A stretch of 64,000 bases of DNA from Gemmatimonadota bacterium (GCA_022827345.1 JAJDTB010000017.1:1-64000); one strand, 5' to 3'; numbered from the stretch's first letter, positions 1 to 8,167 are shown. The notes: generated by a model from the letters alone, not told the origin. A program made the numbers and translations.

Positions 1-390
1 CTCGGCCTCGGTCGGGAGCCACGGCAGGTTCGGATGCTCGATCACGTGTTCGAGCGACAGCAGGCGGCGCAGGAGCACGACCGGGGAGGCGGTCCTGCGG
101 TGGCGGATGTGCTCGGCTCCGAGCGCGCGGTAGAGGCGTCGGGCGTAGATCCGGCAGACTCGGCCGATCCCCCGGACACGCGGAACGGTCTCCTCGGCAG
201 CCAGACCCTGCGCGATCAGGGCATGCACCATGCGCCTCGCCCGCTCGTGGTGCGTCTTCAGGAAGGCCGTCGCCTGCGTGCGGGTGAACACCCCGCTGTG
301 CAGGCACATAAGGGCGATCCACTCGGCCTTGCGGCCCTTCCAGCCGAACGGCTTCAGGGCCTCCGCCCGTTCTTCGAGACGAGCGGTCAT
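1..390 (-). CDS. Winged-helix-like mobile-element protein, C-terminus beyond the window
   Basis: An open frame of 130 codons runs from an ATG at 390 leftward off the window edge, so the C-terminus is missing. The visible part begins MTARLEERAEALKPFGWKGR and continues with a helix-rich, Arg/His-rich stretch (WIALMCLHSGVFTRTQATAF, then HHERARRMVHALIAQGL) that reads like a winged-helix DNA-binding domain. The start overlaps the stop of the upstream XRE/AlpA gene by ATGA, which argues for translational coupling. Proteins of this look are common in integrative and conjugative elements, but I cannot assign a family. Placement next to an AlpA-type regulator supports a mobile-element setting. Function unknown. 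Confidence 0.6.
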   Translation of the reverse strand, partial: MTARLEERAEALKPFGWKGRKAEWIALMCLHSGVFTRTQATAFLKTHHERARRMVHALIAQGLAAEETVPRVRGIGRVCRIYARRLYRALGAEHIRHRRTASPVVLLRRLLSLEHVIEHPNLPWLPTEAE

Positions 391-914
391 CGCTCCGCGA
401 TCCGGTCGCTGAACCACTCGTCCAACTCCGACTCTATCCAGCCCACGGACCGCGCCCCCAGCGGGACCGGCTTGGGGAACCGGCCCTCGGCCACCCTCAC
501 GTAGATCGTGCTCCGCGACAGGCCGGTGCGGGCCATCACCTCGGGCAGCCGCACGAAGCGGACCGCTGGGTTCGTTCTCGGTGCCGTCTGTTGCTTGGTC
601 ATCGCTGTGTTCCTCCTCGTTTTCTTCGCTCTCGGTGCGGGCGTCCGGTACCGGGGGCGGCGGGGCGGATCGCGCGCGCGGTCCGACTCCCGACCGAAGT
701 CGGAGATGAATGCGAGAACACGATCCGCCGAGCGCAGCGTCAGGGACCGGCCACCCTCGATCTGGCGCATCAGGTTCGGGTCGCCAAGCGCCTTCCTGCC
801 GAGCGCCGTCGGGCTCAGTCCCGTGTCGTCGAGGAACGCGCTAACTCGCGTGCTGAAGTACTCTTCCAGCGTCTCCATGTCCGAACGCTGAAAGCCCTCC
901 CGCAAGCCCGTCAA
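387..914 (-). CDS. XRE-like HTH protein read in frame into an AlpA-family regulator
   Basis: One open frame of 175 residues holds two DNA-binding modules. Residues ~13-75 resemble an XRE-type helix-turn-helix (GLSPTALGRKALGDPNLMRQ, then SADRVLAFI). Residues ~78-104 are a basic, proline-rich linker. Residues 105-175 are a typical AlpA/MerR-like excisionase fold (RLPEVMARTGLSRSTIYVRV, then GWIESELDEWF). AlpA proteins activate excision or integrase genes of prophages and islands. A strong Shine-Dalgarno just before Met105 (ATG at 602) suggests that the 71-residue AlpA part is also, or only, made separately. The likely start of the long form is ATG 878 (METLEEYF) or 914. The stop overlaps the next gene by ATGA. 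Whether this is one fused protein or two nested products is open. Confidence 0.65.
   Translation of the reverse strand: MTGLREGFQRSDMETLEEYFSTRVSAFLDDTGLSPTALGRKALGDPNLMRQIEGGRSLTLRSADRVLAFISDFGRESDRARDPPRRPRYRTPAPRAKKTRRNTAMTKQQTAPRTNPAVRFVRLPEVMARTGLSRSTIYVRVAEGRFPKPVPLGARSVGWIESELDEWFSDRIAER
611..617 (-). promoter_or_regulatory. Internal Shine-Dalgarno for a separate AlpA start
   Basis: On the minus strand the bases AGGAGGA lie 8 nt upstream of the in-frame ATG at 602-600. This is close to ideal spacing, and the longer frame lacks a comparable site before its own starts. It decides that AlpA (387-602, 71 aa) is probably initiated independently even though the upstream HTH frame reads through without a stop. 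Confidence 0.6.
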
Positions 915-1235
915 CCTGTCGGAAACGACCTACAGTCCGGGGACGTTTCAGGACGTTCCGCAACGCTTCCGAGCCGTGACACGCCGCCGCCAGCAGGGCG
1001 GGCAAACTCCCCCGTAGTCGCAAGAAACCCCGGTCAGCAGTTGAAGACTCAACGGGCCCGCAGCGGGGCTCGTGTAGAGAGCCCTTGCTCCCGGCGAGCG
1101 CGATCTGAAACCGGAATTCCATTTGCTCCCGACATTCCCGACCGACTCGACCTTGCCCCGGACGGTACGAGCGGCTACCTTTCCGCCGTAGTTGTCCATC
1201 TCCACTCACTCCAATCTCCAAAGGAGACACTGAAG
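915..1235. other. Intergenic region between mobile-element edge and peptide operon
   Basis: About 320 bases without a convincing gene, between two divergent transcription units. It should hold the promoters of both. I see no integrase, att repeat, tRNA or clear hairpin. At its right end an AAAGGAG ribosome-binding site (1220-1226) precedes the ATG at 1236 of the Cys-rich peptide. Confidence 0.5.
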
Positions 1236-1553
1236 ATGCGCCCCACGACCATTCTGCGTGCTGTCCGCCATGCGTCTGGATCCGAGAGGATGCGCGTGAC
1301 GAAGCAACTGCTGTCGGCGTTCGTTGTAGTCGGCTTCCTCGTGGTGGGACTTTTCCAGTTTCGCGCTTCAACGGCTACTGCCCAGCCGCCGCTGGCTTGC
1401 GGGAACTTCTCCGGTGGGCTTTGCGCGATCGAGTGCGAGGAGTCGCCGTGGTGGTGCCTGTGGTGTGGTGAATACCAATGCGATCTGGACTGGTGGATGA
1501 CGCCGGACGACATTCCTGGCGCGCCAGCGTGTGACGCCACCTGTGTCGGCTGA
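1236..1553 (+). CDS. Secreted Cys/Trp-rich small peptide
   Basis: A 105-residue precursor with a basic N-terminus, a hydrophobic segment at ~25-41 (LLSAFVVVGFLVVGLFQF) and a signal-peptidase-like ATAQ at ~47-50. The remaining ~55 residues contain eight cysteines (55, 63, 67, 74, 77, 82, 99, 103) and five tryptophans, including a CxxC around 74-77, so up to four disulfides could form after export. The start is fixed by the AAAGGAG site 9 nt upstream. A longer frame that opens upstream runs antisense to the XRE gene and is not used. It leads an operon with a thioredoxin-like protein and a propeller lipoprotein. No family is recognised; it could be a signalling peptide, toxin or structural partner of the propeller. 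Confidence 0.7.
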   Translation: MRPTTILRAVRHASGSERMRVTKQLLSAFVVVGFLVVGLFQFRASTATAQPPLACGNFSGGLCAIECEESPWWCLWCGEYQCDLDWWMTPDDIPGAPACDATCVG

Positions 1554-1584
1554 CACGGCACCAGATCCTTCAAGCTGGAGGGCC

Positions 1585-2079
1585 ATGCTGGGGCACCGGC
1601 TGCGCTTCCTGCAACAATGGAAGATTGCCGCTTGTTTCGCCGCCTGCTTGCTATTCACACTGGCCGCATTTCAGCAATTCGCAGGTCGGCACGAGTTGGA
1701 CGGACACATTCGTGAAGTGGCCGCCTCGGGCGGTGGCGTGCTGCTGATCATGTCCGAAGCGGATTGCGCTGAAGCGGCTCCCGTGTCCGAAGCTGTTGCG
1801 GCAATCCTAACCAGTGCTGGGGTGCAGATCACCGGTCTGGTGCTCCCATATGGTCTGGGTCGAATGGATGAGTTGCTAGCGGCAGGGAATGATCACTTTC
1901 CGCACTTTGCCGTTTCCAATCGCGTCGGACCATCGCTGGGCCGCATCGGAACTCCGGTGGCAATGGCCATTGGTCCTTCGGGTCGCATCGGGGCAGCTGA
2001 GCGGTACGGGCTAGAGGGACTATCCGGTGCCGAGGGGCTCGCTAAGCGCTTGCTGGCCAGCGTACGGGCTGATCGTTGA
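1585..2079 (+). CDS. Membrane-anchored thioredoxin-like protein with a single active-site-region Cys
   Basis: 164 residues. An N-terminal transmembrane helix (~14-33, IAACFAACLLFTLAAF) is followed by a thioredoxin-like domain. The strand GGGVLLIM is followed by SEADC, where thiol oxidoreductases have CxxC, so only one cysteine (Cys61) remains. A GTP motif before a strand (RIGTPVAMAIGPSGRI) fits the cis-proline loop of TlpA-like proteins. The ATG at 1585 with GGAGG at 1577-1581 is preferred over a GTG at 1531, which lacks a ribosome site and overlaps the peptide gene. The stop overlaps the TTG start of the propeller gene. Likely periplasm-facing. Chemistry is uncertain because a classic redox pair is absent. 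Confidence 0.6.
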   Translation: MLGHRLRFLQQWKIAACFAACLLFTLAAFQQFAGRHELDGHIREVAASGGGVLLIMSEADCAEAAPVSEAVAAILTSAGVQITGLVLPYGLGRMDELLAAGNDHFPHFAVSNRVGPSLGRIGTPVAMAIGPSGRIGAAERYGLEGLSGAEGLAKRLLASVRADR

Positions 2080-3155
2080 ACTCTCGAGCGGCTGTTCGCA
2101 CGGCAATGCTGTTGACCATCGCTGGATGCGGCGTGGACACAGTCCCCTCGACTCCAGTCAACCTCTTCGACCAAGCTGCCGCACCGGTGGTCACGAGACG
2201 CGTGGCCTTCGATACGATGTGGGTATATGGGGGGCCAAGCGACACAGCCATGTTGAACGCCGACCGCGTGGCGGCGTTCCCAGACGGCGAAGCTGCGGTC
2301 CTCGATCTGTTGGGTCGCCGGGTTCATCGGGTGGGAGCCGATGGAGTCGTGTGGTCGTGGGGATCAAGAGGCGAGGGACCTGGGGAGATAGACGAAGTGC
2401 GGGACTTGGACGTGAATTCCCAAGGAGAAGTGGTGCTGGCAGACGCTGGAAACGGCAAGCTGCAATGGCTGTCAGGGGGTGGAGCATGGCTCCGAGAGGC
2501 TGGGCTGCCCGAGGGGACGATCAACGTTGACGCCATCGCATCCTTGGAGGGCGGTCACTACATTTTGTCGTCGCTGATGTATTCCACAGCACTCTCGCCC
2601 TCTGAGTCGATGGCACGGGGTCCGATGACGTCCTACCGTTGGGTCCGGCTGTCCGCAACGGGGGAGATGGAGGGCCTAGTGCCCTTTCCATGGAACGGCT
2701 TCCACTCCATGTCCTTTCTTCAGACGGTTGGCAATATCGCGGGTGCCCGATCGTCATCGGCGGGTGGCCGACAGTGGGTGTTCGGATTCGGCTTAGGTAA
2801 CGGGTTCTTCGTTTTCAATGACAGCGTGGCAGAACCGTACCCCTACGTGCGCCACGCGGACTTCCCCGAGGTTGAGACAGGAAGCTTGGCGGGCGGTAGG
2901 ACCGGCTTCCGGGTCGGCTACAGTGAAGGCCGTCCTGAACGCGTGGCGCGTGATGTGGCGGTTCGGAGCGACACCGTGTTTGTGCTCGCGGGCAATTACT
3001 GGGAAATCGATCGCTATGAGTCAGCTACCGGCCAGTACTTGGATTCGATGCTGTTACCCGTACCGTTGTCCCAGTTCGCTCTGGCAGGCGAGGCGCTAAT
3101 CGGCATCGTTGCCGGGGCGACATACCCGCAAGTAATCGCGCTAAGGGCCAAGTAG
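2076..3155 (+). CDS. Six-bladed beta-propeller lipoprotein
   Basis: 359 residues. The N-terminus MNSRAAVRTAMLLTIAGC is a lipoprotein signal with lipobox IAGC (Cys18). It starts from TTG at 2076, overlapping the previous stop as TTGA; an ATG at 2106 would remove the basic n-region. The body shows repeated propeller strands, with DRVAAFPDGEAAVLDLLGRR, then GSRGEGPGEI, typical of the six-bladed propeller/NHL-like family that is abundant in Bacteroidota and Gemmatimonadota. Probably attached to the outer or inner membrane and exposed to the periplasm or surface. Translational coupling to the thioredoxin-like gene implies a joint function with the Cys-rich peptide. The ligand is unknown. A truncated relative lies at 59597-59983. 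Confidence 0.7.
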   Translation: MNSRAAVRTAMLLTIAGCGVDTVPSTPVNLFDQAAAPVVTRRVAFDTMWVYGGPSDTAMLNADRVAAFPDGEAAVLDLLGRRVHRVGADGVVWSWGSRGEGPGEIDEVRDLDVNSQGEVVLADAGNGKLQWLSGGGAWLREAGLPEGTINVDAIASLEGGHYILSSLMYSTALSPSESMARGPMTSYRWVRLSATGEMEGLVPFPWNGFHSMSFLQTVGNIAGARSSSAGGRQWVFGFGLGNGFFVFNDSVAEPYPYVRHADFPEVETGSLAGGRTGFRVGYSEGRPERVARDVAVRSDTVFVLAGNYWEIDRYESATGQYLDSMLLPVPLSQFALAGEALIGIVAGATYPQVIALRAK

Positions 3156-3473
3156 GAGCCGGGGCGTGTCGGAGCGGAAGACACGGATGGAATCCCTGCT
3201 TCAAAATGGCGGCGGCACGGGACACTGACCGCTGCCCGGATTCCCGCGAATGGTTGCCGGGTATCCCGCTACGAATGTCCTGACCGAGTCGGGTTTGTCT
3301 CCTGGGCAAGAAGGGCAGATCGTGCAGTCCTGTAAGAACTTACGTGACTTCTTGCCGTGATTCGTGATTCCTCAACTCTGCCAGCCCGGCGCCTCGGCAC
3401 TCTCGGTAGCACGCGAACTTCCGGGACGGGACACTGGGAGTCTATCTGTGGCGGGGTGCGCCAGCAAGGAAAG
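3156..3473. other. Intergenic region between convergent units, with nested hairpin
   Basis: About 318 bases between the propeller operon (+) and the carboxypeptidase-regulatory gene (-). No gene is supported. The 10-mer CGGGACACTG occurs twice (near 3215 and 3425). The clearest structure is the nested inverted repeat at 3305-3356, annotated separately, which could end transcription from one or both sides. Confidence 0.4.
3305..3356. repeat. Nested inverted repeat, possible bidirectional terminator
   Basis: Outer arms GGCAAGAAG (3305-3313) and CTTCTTGCC (3348-3356) are perfectly complementary. Inside them GTAAG-AA-CTTAC (3332-3343) forms a second perfect dyad. It sits between convergent genes, where a terminator is expected, but there is no T-run and the outer loop is long, so the role is uncertain. 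Confidence 0.3.
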
Positions 3474-5315
3474 TCAGGGGCCGGAGCCACCCCCGTCATC
3501 GTCGCGAATGTAAAGTAGACTATACATATTGTCGTGTCTTCTTGACATTGTAAACGTTTCCACAACCGCGTCGGCGCCGGAGGGCACGAAGATCGTGGCC
3601 TGCAGGGGGGGATCGTCGCTGCCGGGATTGCCGACGGCGACGCGGAGCCGCGAACCGTGGGGCACGGCGCACATCATGAACAGGCCGCGTTCGTCGGTCG
3701 TGGTCTGCGCGGTGGAGAAGTAGCCATCGCGGCCGGCATCCCAGACGGGGCCCGGGCCGCCGCCGGGGCGAAGCGGCGCGGCGATGGGGGCGGGCGCGAA
3801 TCCGGTCGCGGCGGGCCATGCGACACGGACCTGGAACCCTGCGCGCGCCGATCCGTCGGCGTCGGTGATGCGTCCGAGCAGGGGGGCGGAGGCGTGCGCG
3901 CGGGAGGCCGTGCCGTCCGGGCCGGAAGCCGTGCCGTCCGCGGCGTAGGCCGGGCCGCACGAGGAGGCCAGCGCGTCGGCCATGGTCGGCACCCGCAGGC
4001 GCGCGTACGCCACCTCGCCGATGCTGCCGTCGACCACCGTCTCGGGGGCCGCGATGCCCCAGCGCTCCAGGAGGGGGACCATCAGCCGCAGCACGTGCCG
4101 TCCCGAAGGCAGCCGGGTGAACAGGAATGTGCCGTCCGGATCCGTCACCGCGAAGTCGCGGGTGCCCACTCTCTCCACCCCGACCGGCACGCCGGGGGCC
4201 GCGGTCCCGAGGGAGTCGGTCACCGCGCCGAAGATGCTGGCCGCGCCCGCGTCGAGCACCCTGCGGCCGAGCGCGTCGGTGACCGCCTCGGTGAAGCCGC
4301 CTTCCTCGCGGTAGCCGGTCCGCCGAATGCGCCCCCGGCGGCCCTCGTCGAGGACCGGCATGCGGATGCGCCACAGCCGCACGATCCAGGCGCCGTCCGG
4401 GAGCCGGGTGAAGTACACTTCGCCGCCCGGCTCACCGATCTCGTCCGATCCGAGGAGGTTGGCGTAGCGGTACACCATCCGGTCCAGTTCCGCCGTGGCC
4501 TGGTCCACCCAGAGCACGCCGTAGATCTCGGGCACGCTGCGGCCCTGCACCGGCTCGAAGGTGAGGCCGATCTGGCCGTTGTTCGCCGGGGTCACGCCGA
4601 AGCAGTGGGTGTCGAGGAAGACGTCGGAGAGCAGCGCCTCGGCATCCGGTGCGTAGTAGACCGTCGCGGTATCGCCCTCGGCCTGCACGAACCCCTCGTC
4701 CGCCAGCGTCCCGATCTCGACGGAGTAGAACGCGGCCTCGCGAGCCTCGGCGATGGGCTCGGTGTTCGAGACGACCTGTTCGGCATCGCGGTCCAGGGTG
4801 CGCTCGAAGCGCTGGAGCATGTAGGTGTACAGCGCGGCCTCGCGGGTCCATTCCTCGGCCGCGAGCGCCTTGCGCACCTCGTCCCACACGCGGGCGATCG
4901 CGCGCCCCTCCTCGGGCCTCACCTCGCAGCGCGGCCCGGCTTCGACGGCGAGTCCCCGCAGCGACACCGGCTCGACGGGCACGTCGATGACCATGGGCGG
5001 ATCGTCCGGGGCGGGCTCGAATCGGTCCGTGGTGAGGCTGGCGTACCCGATCCGCTCGACGGTGATGAAGTGCGGTCCGGACCCGGCCACGTCCAGCATG
5101 AACCGTCCGGCGGCGTTGGTGAGGAAGCGGTCGACCCGCTCGCCGCCGTCGTCGAAGAGGAGGACCATCGCGCCCGGGACCGGGAAGCGCGTGCCGCGCT
5201 CGATCACCACGCCCGTAACAACCCGCTGGGCGGTGTCGGGGAGTTGGGCGGCCGGCTCGGCCATGGCGGGGCCGGCGATGCCGATCAGAATCGCGATGGG
5301 AACGAGTGCGCGCAT
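3474..5315 (-). CDS. Secreted carboxypeptidase-regulatory-like domain protein
   Basis: 613 residues from ATG 5315, which gives a clean signal peptide (MRALVPIAILIGIAGPAMA); a longer start at 5351 adds 12 residues before it. After the signal, residues ~35-110 form a carboxypeptidase regulatory-like beta-sandwich (VVTGVVIERGTRFPVPGAMV). A central domain of unknown fold follows, and near 355-435 a second regulatory-like repeat (SIFGAVTDSLGTAAPGVPVG), with a third weaker one near 490-570. Such proteins are frequent in Gemmatimonadota and act in the envelope, with no enzyme activity assigned. The last ~20 residues (after TFTMSRR) are encoded by the 39-bp dyad element at 3509-3547 plus its flank, so the native C-terminus may have been altered. 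Confidence 0.7.
   Translation of the reverse strand: MRALVPIAILIGIAGPAMAEPAAQLPDTAQRVVTGVVIERGTRFPVPGAMVLLFDDGGERVDRFLTNAAGRFMLDVAGSGPHFITVERIGYASLTTDRFEPAPDDPPMVIDVPVEPVSLRGLAVEAGPRCEVRPEEGRAIARVWDEVRKALAAEEWTREAALYTYMLQRFERTLDRDAEQVVSNTEPIAEAREAAFYSVEIGTLADEGFVQAEGDTATVYYAPDAEALLSDVFLDTHCFGVTPANNGQIGLTFEPVQGRSVPEIYGVLWVDQATAELDRMVYRYANLLGSDEIGEPGGEVYFTRLPDGAWIVRLWRIRMPVLDEGRRGRIRRTGYREEGGFTEAVTDALGRRVLDAGAASIFGAVTDSLGTAAPGVPVGVERVGTRDFAVTDPDGTFLFTRLPSGRHVLRLMVPLLERWGIAAPETVVDGSIGEVAYARLRVPTMADALASSCGPAYAADGTASGPDGTASRAHASAPLLGRITDADGSARAGFQVRVAWPAATGFAPAPIAAPLRPGGGPGPVWDAGRDGYFSTAQTTTDERGLFMMCAVPHGSRLRVAVGNPGSDDPPLQATIFVPSGADAVVETFTMSRRHDNMYSLLYIRDDDGGGSGP
3509..3547 (+). repeat. 39-bp double-palindrome element, copy A
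   Basis: Two 18-bp imperfect palindromes, TGTAAAGTAGACTATACA (3509-3526) and TGTCGTGTCTTCTTGACA (3530-3547), separated by TAT. The same arrangement (18+3+18, 21-bp period) recurs at 20251-20289 and 62900-62938. AT-rich against a GC-rich background. This copy lies inside the last codons of the carboxypeptidase-regulatory gene, antisense to it, and the gene's frame stays open through it. Confidence 0.75.
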
Positions 5316-5457
5316 CCGCGCAAGCTGCCGCTGAGCCCGGTCACCAGTCAATTCGCCGCTCCGCCTTTCAAAATGACCGCTTGCTGTACAGATTTCGGGC
5401 CTTGCGAACGAGCCTCATCGCCGCTCGTCCGCCTCAACCGCCCCCAAGGAGCCACCG

Positions 5458-5850
5458 ATGAGCGACGCCCGGGTCCGCCACTACCGTGTAGCCGACCAGC
5501 CCAAAGAGGAGCTGAATCCACTGATCTCACGCAGCCTGATTACGGGCGAGCGGGCGATGCTTGCACATGTCTACCTCAAGAAGGGCGCCGTTGTTCCCAT
5601 GCATTCGCACGACAACGAGCAGATCACCTACGTCATCGACGGCGCGCTCGAATTCAAGATCGGCGACGGCGGACCCGAGGGTCTCGTCGTGCGCTCGGGC
5701 GAGGTCCTCCACCTGCCCAGCAACGTCCCCCACGAGGCCGTGGCGCTCGAGGACACGATCGACGTCGACGTCTTCACGCCTCCGCGCCAGGACTGGCTCG
5801 ACGGGACCGATTCCTATCTGCGCGAGCCCACCCCCGGAAAGGACGGGTAG
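5458..5850 (+). CDS. Cupin-domain protein
   Basis: 130 residues. A small single-domain cupin: the metal-binding first motif is seen as PMHSHDNEQITYVIDG (~45-60, with His/His/Glu) and the second as LPSNVPHEAVALED (~85-100, with a His). Family members bind metal ions and either isomerise or oxygenate small substrates or act as sensors; the substrate cannot be told. AAGGAG at 5447-5452 precedes the ATG at good spacing. It is followed after 4 nt by ilvE, so the two are probably cotranscribed. Confidence 0.8.
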   Translation: MSDARVRHYRVADQPKEELNPLISRSLITGERAMLAHVYLKKGAVVPMHSHDNEQITYVIDGALEFKIGDGGPEGLVVRSGEVLHLPSNVPHEAVALEDTIDVDVFTPPRQDWLDGTDSYLREPTPGKDG

Positions 5851-5854
5851 CGCC

Positions 5855-6784
5855 ATGGCCGGCAAACTGGAGGGGAGTCCGTGGATCTGGAAGGACGGTG
5901 AGTTCATTCGCTGGGAGGACGCCAACGTCCACGTCCTGAGTCTCGCGGTTCAGTTCGGGTCATCTGTCTTCGAGGGCGTGCGGTGCTACGAGACCCCCAG
6001 GGGTCCCGCGGTCTTCCGGCTTCACGACCACTTCCGGCGTCTCGTGTCGTCGAGCCGCACGTACCGCATGCAGCCGTCGTACACCATCGACGAGCTCGTG
6101 GACGCAACGCTCGCGACCATCCGCCGCAACGAACTCGACAGCTGCTATATACGCCCGATGGTTCTGCGCGGTTACGGCGCGGCGGGCATGCACGGGAAGA
6201 GCAGCCCGGTCGAGACCTACATCCCCATGTGGCCGTGGGGAGCGTACCTGGGCGAGGACGCGCTGGCCAAGGGCGTCGACGTGTGCGTGTCGTCGTGGAA
6301 CCGCCCGGCTCCGAACACCATCCCCAGCGGCGCCAAGTCGGCGGGCAACTACATCCTGTCGACCCTGATGGTGATGGAGGCCGAGTCCCACGGATACGCC
6401 GAGGCGATCGGCCTCGGCCCCGGCGGGCTGGTGAGCGAGGGGAGCGGCCAGAACCTCTTCCTGGTGATGGACGGCGAAGTCGTCACACCGATCCTCGACG
6501 GGACTTCGCTGTGGGGGATCACGCGCCACTCCGTGCTGAAGATCGCCGAGGAGCTCGGCCTGACCGTGCGCCAGCAGCTGGTGCCCCGCGAGATGCTGTA
6601 CAGCGCCGACGAGCTCTTCTTCACGGGCACGGCCTCCGAGGTTACGCCGATCCGGTCGGTCGACGGGCTCGAGATCGGCGACGGCCGGCGGGGTGAGATC
6701 ACCACGCGCATTCAGAAGCGGTACCTGGAGCTGGCGAAGGGCGAGGGGCCGGATCCGTGGGGGTGGCTGACCTACCTGGACTGA
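5855..6784 (+). CDS. ilvE: Branched-chain amino acid aminotransferase
   Basis: 309 residues, the normal length of class IV PLP aminotransferases. Catalyses reversible transfer of the amino group between Leu/Ile/Val and 2-oxoglutarate in the cytoplasm. Visible features: SSVFEGVRCY near the N-terminus, RPMVLRGYGA, and GAKSAGNYILS with the PLP-binding Lys161; then SEGSGQNLF and LFFTGTASEVTPI, the phosphate-binding and C-terminal signature regions. Starts 4 nt after the cupin gene. A Leu/Val dehydrogenase is encoded at 46213, so the window carries two routes into branched-chain keto acids. A D-amino-acid aminotransferase is less likely given the motifs. Confidence 0.9.
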   Translation: MAGKLEGSPWIWKDGEFIRWEDANVHVLSLAVQFGSSVFEGVRCYETPRGPAVFRLHDHFRRLVSSSRTYRMQPSYTIDELVDATLATIRRNELDSCYIRPMVLRGYGAAGMHGKSSPVETYIPMWPWGAYLGEDALAKGVDVCVSSWNRPAPNTIPSGAKSAGNYILSTLMVMEAESHGYAEAIGLGPGGLVSEGSGQNLFLVMDGEVVTPILDGTSLWGITRHSVLKIAEELGLTVRQQLVPREMLYSADELFFTGTASEVTPIRSVDGLEIGDGRRGEITTRIQKRYLELAKGEGPDPWGWLTYLD

Positions 6785-6793
6785 AGGAGGGCG

Positions 6794-8167
6794 TCAGTCC
6801 GCAGCGTCCAGCCTCAGCACCGAGTGGAGCAGCACGTTCGCTCCGCGCGTGATGTCGTCGGGCGCCGTGTATTCGTCGGGTGAATGGCTGATGCCGGCGC
6901 GGCTCGGCACGAAGATCATCCCGATGGGGCCGAGTTCGGCCATGCTCTGGGCGTCGTGGCCGGCTCCGGAAGGCATGCGCACGTTCGTGTAGCCCAGGTC
7001 GCTGGCCGCTGCCTCGACGATGTCGCGGAAGCGGGGGTCGGTGGGCGCGGCGAGGCTTTCGTAGAAGTGAACGAGGGCGATGGTGACGCCGCGGGCCTCC
7101 TCGATGGCGCGAGCCCGCCGTTCGATCTCGGCGAAGACGGAAGCGATCTTGCTCATCTCGAGGTCGCGAATCTCGAGCGTGGCGCGCACCTCGCCCGGCA
7201 CGACGTTGGGCGCCCCGGGCACGGCCTCGATCCTGCCGACCGTGGCGACCTGGCGGCCCGGCGTCGTGTTCGCAACCTCGCTGACGTCGCGGATCAGGTC
7301 GGCGGCGGCGACGAGGGCGTCGCGGCGCTGGGGCATGGGGGTCGTCCCGGCGTGGTTCTGCATGCCACGCACCGTGATGTTCCAGCGGCGGATGCCGACG
7401 ATCCCCTCGACGACGCCGATCTGGATGCCGTCGGCCTCGAGGAACGCGCCCTGCTCGATGTGCATCTCGAAGAACCCGGCCACGCTGCCGGGTTCACGCC
7501 GGGCCTCGGCGATGCGCGCGGGGTCGCCGCCGATGCGCGCGGTGCCGTCGCCGATGGTGTAGCCCGAGGCTGTGATGATGTCGAGCTCGAAGGGCAGGAC
7601 CCGGCCGACCAGCGCGCGGCTCCCCGTCTTCCCGCCCTCTTCGTTCGGGAAGATGATGACCTCGAGCGGGTGCCGGAGCGCGATGTCGTGGTCGTGCAGG
7701 GTCAGCGCGACTTCGATGGCGGCCGCCGAGCCCACGTGGCCGTCGTAGCTGCCCCCCGCCGGCACGGTGTCGATGTGCGAGCCGGTGACGATGGGGAGCG
7801 CGGCGGGGTCGGTGCCGGCGCGGCGGCCGATCAGGTTGCCGGCGAGGTCGATGGAGACCTCGAGGCCGGCCTGCTCCATCACGCCGGCGGCGTAGTTGCG
7901 CCCGGCCAGGTCGTCGTCGCTGTAGGCGAGGCGGGTGGTGCCGCCATCGGACCCGCCGCCGAAGCGGCGAAGGTTGGCGAGGATCGCGTTGACGCGGCCG
8001 CCGTCGACCGTGGGGGACTGCCGGGCGCGGGCGCTCACCTCCGGCGATGCGCTCACCAGCGCCGCGGCCACGGCGGGGGAGGCCTTCACGAAGTTCCGGC
8101 GCGAACAGGACGCGATGTCCACTTCGTCCCGCGGCGGTCCTACCCTGAATCCCTGTCGATCGGTCAT
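6794..8167 (-). CDS. M20-family N-carbamoyl-L-amino-acid hydrolase / allantoate amidohydrolase type
   Basis: 457 residues. The N-terminus carries SRRNFVKASPAVAAALVSAS, a twin-arginine-like export signal, so the enzyme probably acts outside the cytoplasm, unlike most relatives. Binuclear zinc motifs of the family are present: GSHIDTVPAGGSYDG (~125-140), FPNEEGGKTGSRAL (~165-178), HIEQG (~230), and HDAQSMA and ISHSPDE near the end. Family members hydrolyse N-carbamoyl amino acids, allantoate or ureidoglycolate; the exact substrate cannot be read from sequence. Convergent with ilvE, 9 nt apart. Fits a nitrogen-scavenging lifestyle. Confidence 0.85.
   Translation of the reverse strand: MTDRQGFRVGPPRDEVDIASCSRRNFVKASPAVAAALVSASPEVSARARQSPTVDGGRVNAILANLRRFGGGSDGGTTRLAYSDDDLAGRNYAAGVMEQAGLEVSIDLAGNLIGRRAGTDPAALPIVTGSHIDTVPAGGSYDGHVGSAAAIEVALTLHDHDIALRHPLEVIIFPNEEGGKTGSRALVGRVLPFELDIITASGYTIGDGTARIGGDPARIAEARREPGSVAGFFEMHIEQGAFLEADGIQIGVVEGIVGIRRWNITVRGMQNHAGTTPMPQRRDALVAAADLIRDVSEVANTTPGRQVATVGRIEAVPGAPNVVPGEVRATLEIRDLEMSKIASVFAEIERRARAIEEARGVTIALVHFYESLAAPTDPRFRDIVEAAASDLGYTNVRMPSGAGHDAQSMAELGPIGMIFVPSRAGISHSPDEYTAPDDITRGANVLLHSVLRLDAAD

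Noticed and set aside
591-1235. Upstream part of a 320-residue frame leading into the Cys-rich peptide
   Set aside because: It runs antisense to the XRE/AlpA gene and lacks a ribosome site; AAAGGAG marks the real start at 1236.
3657-5939. 760-residue plus-strand open frame
   Set aside because: Antisense to the carboxypeptidase-regulatory gene and to cupin; GC-rich shadow frame without any domain.
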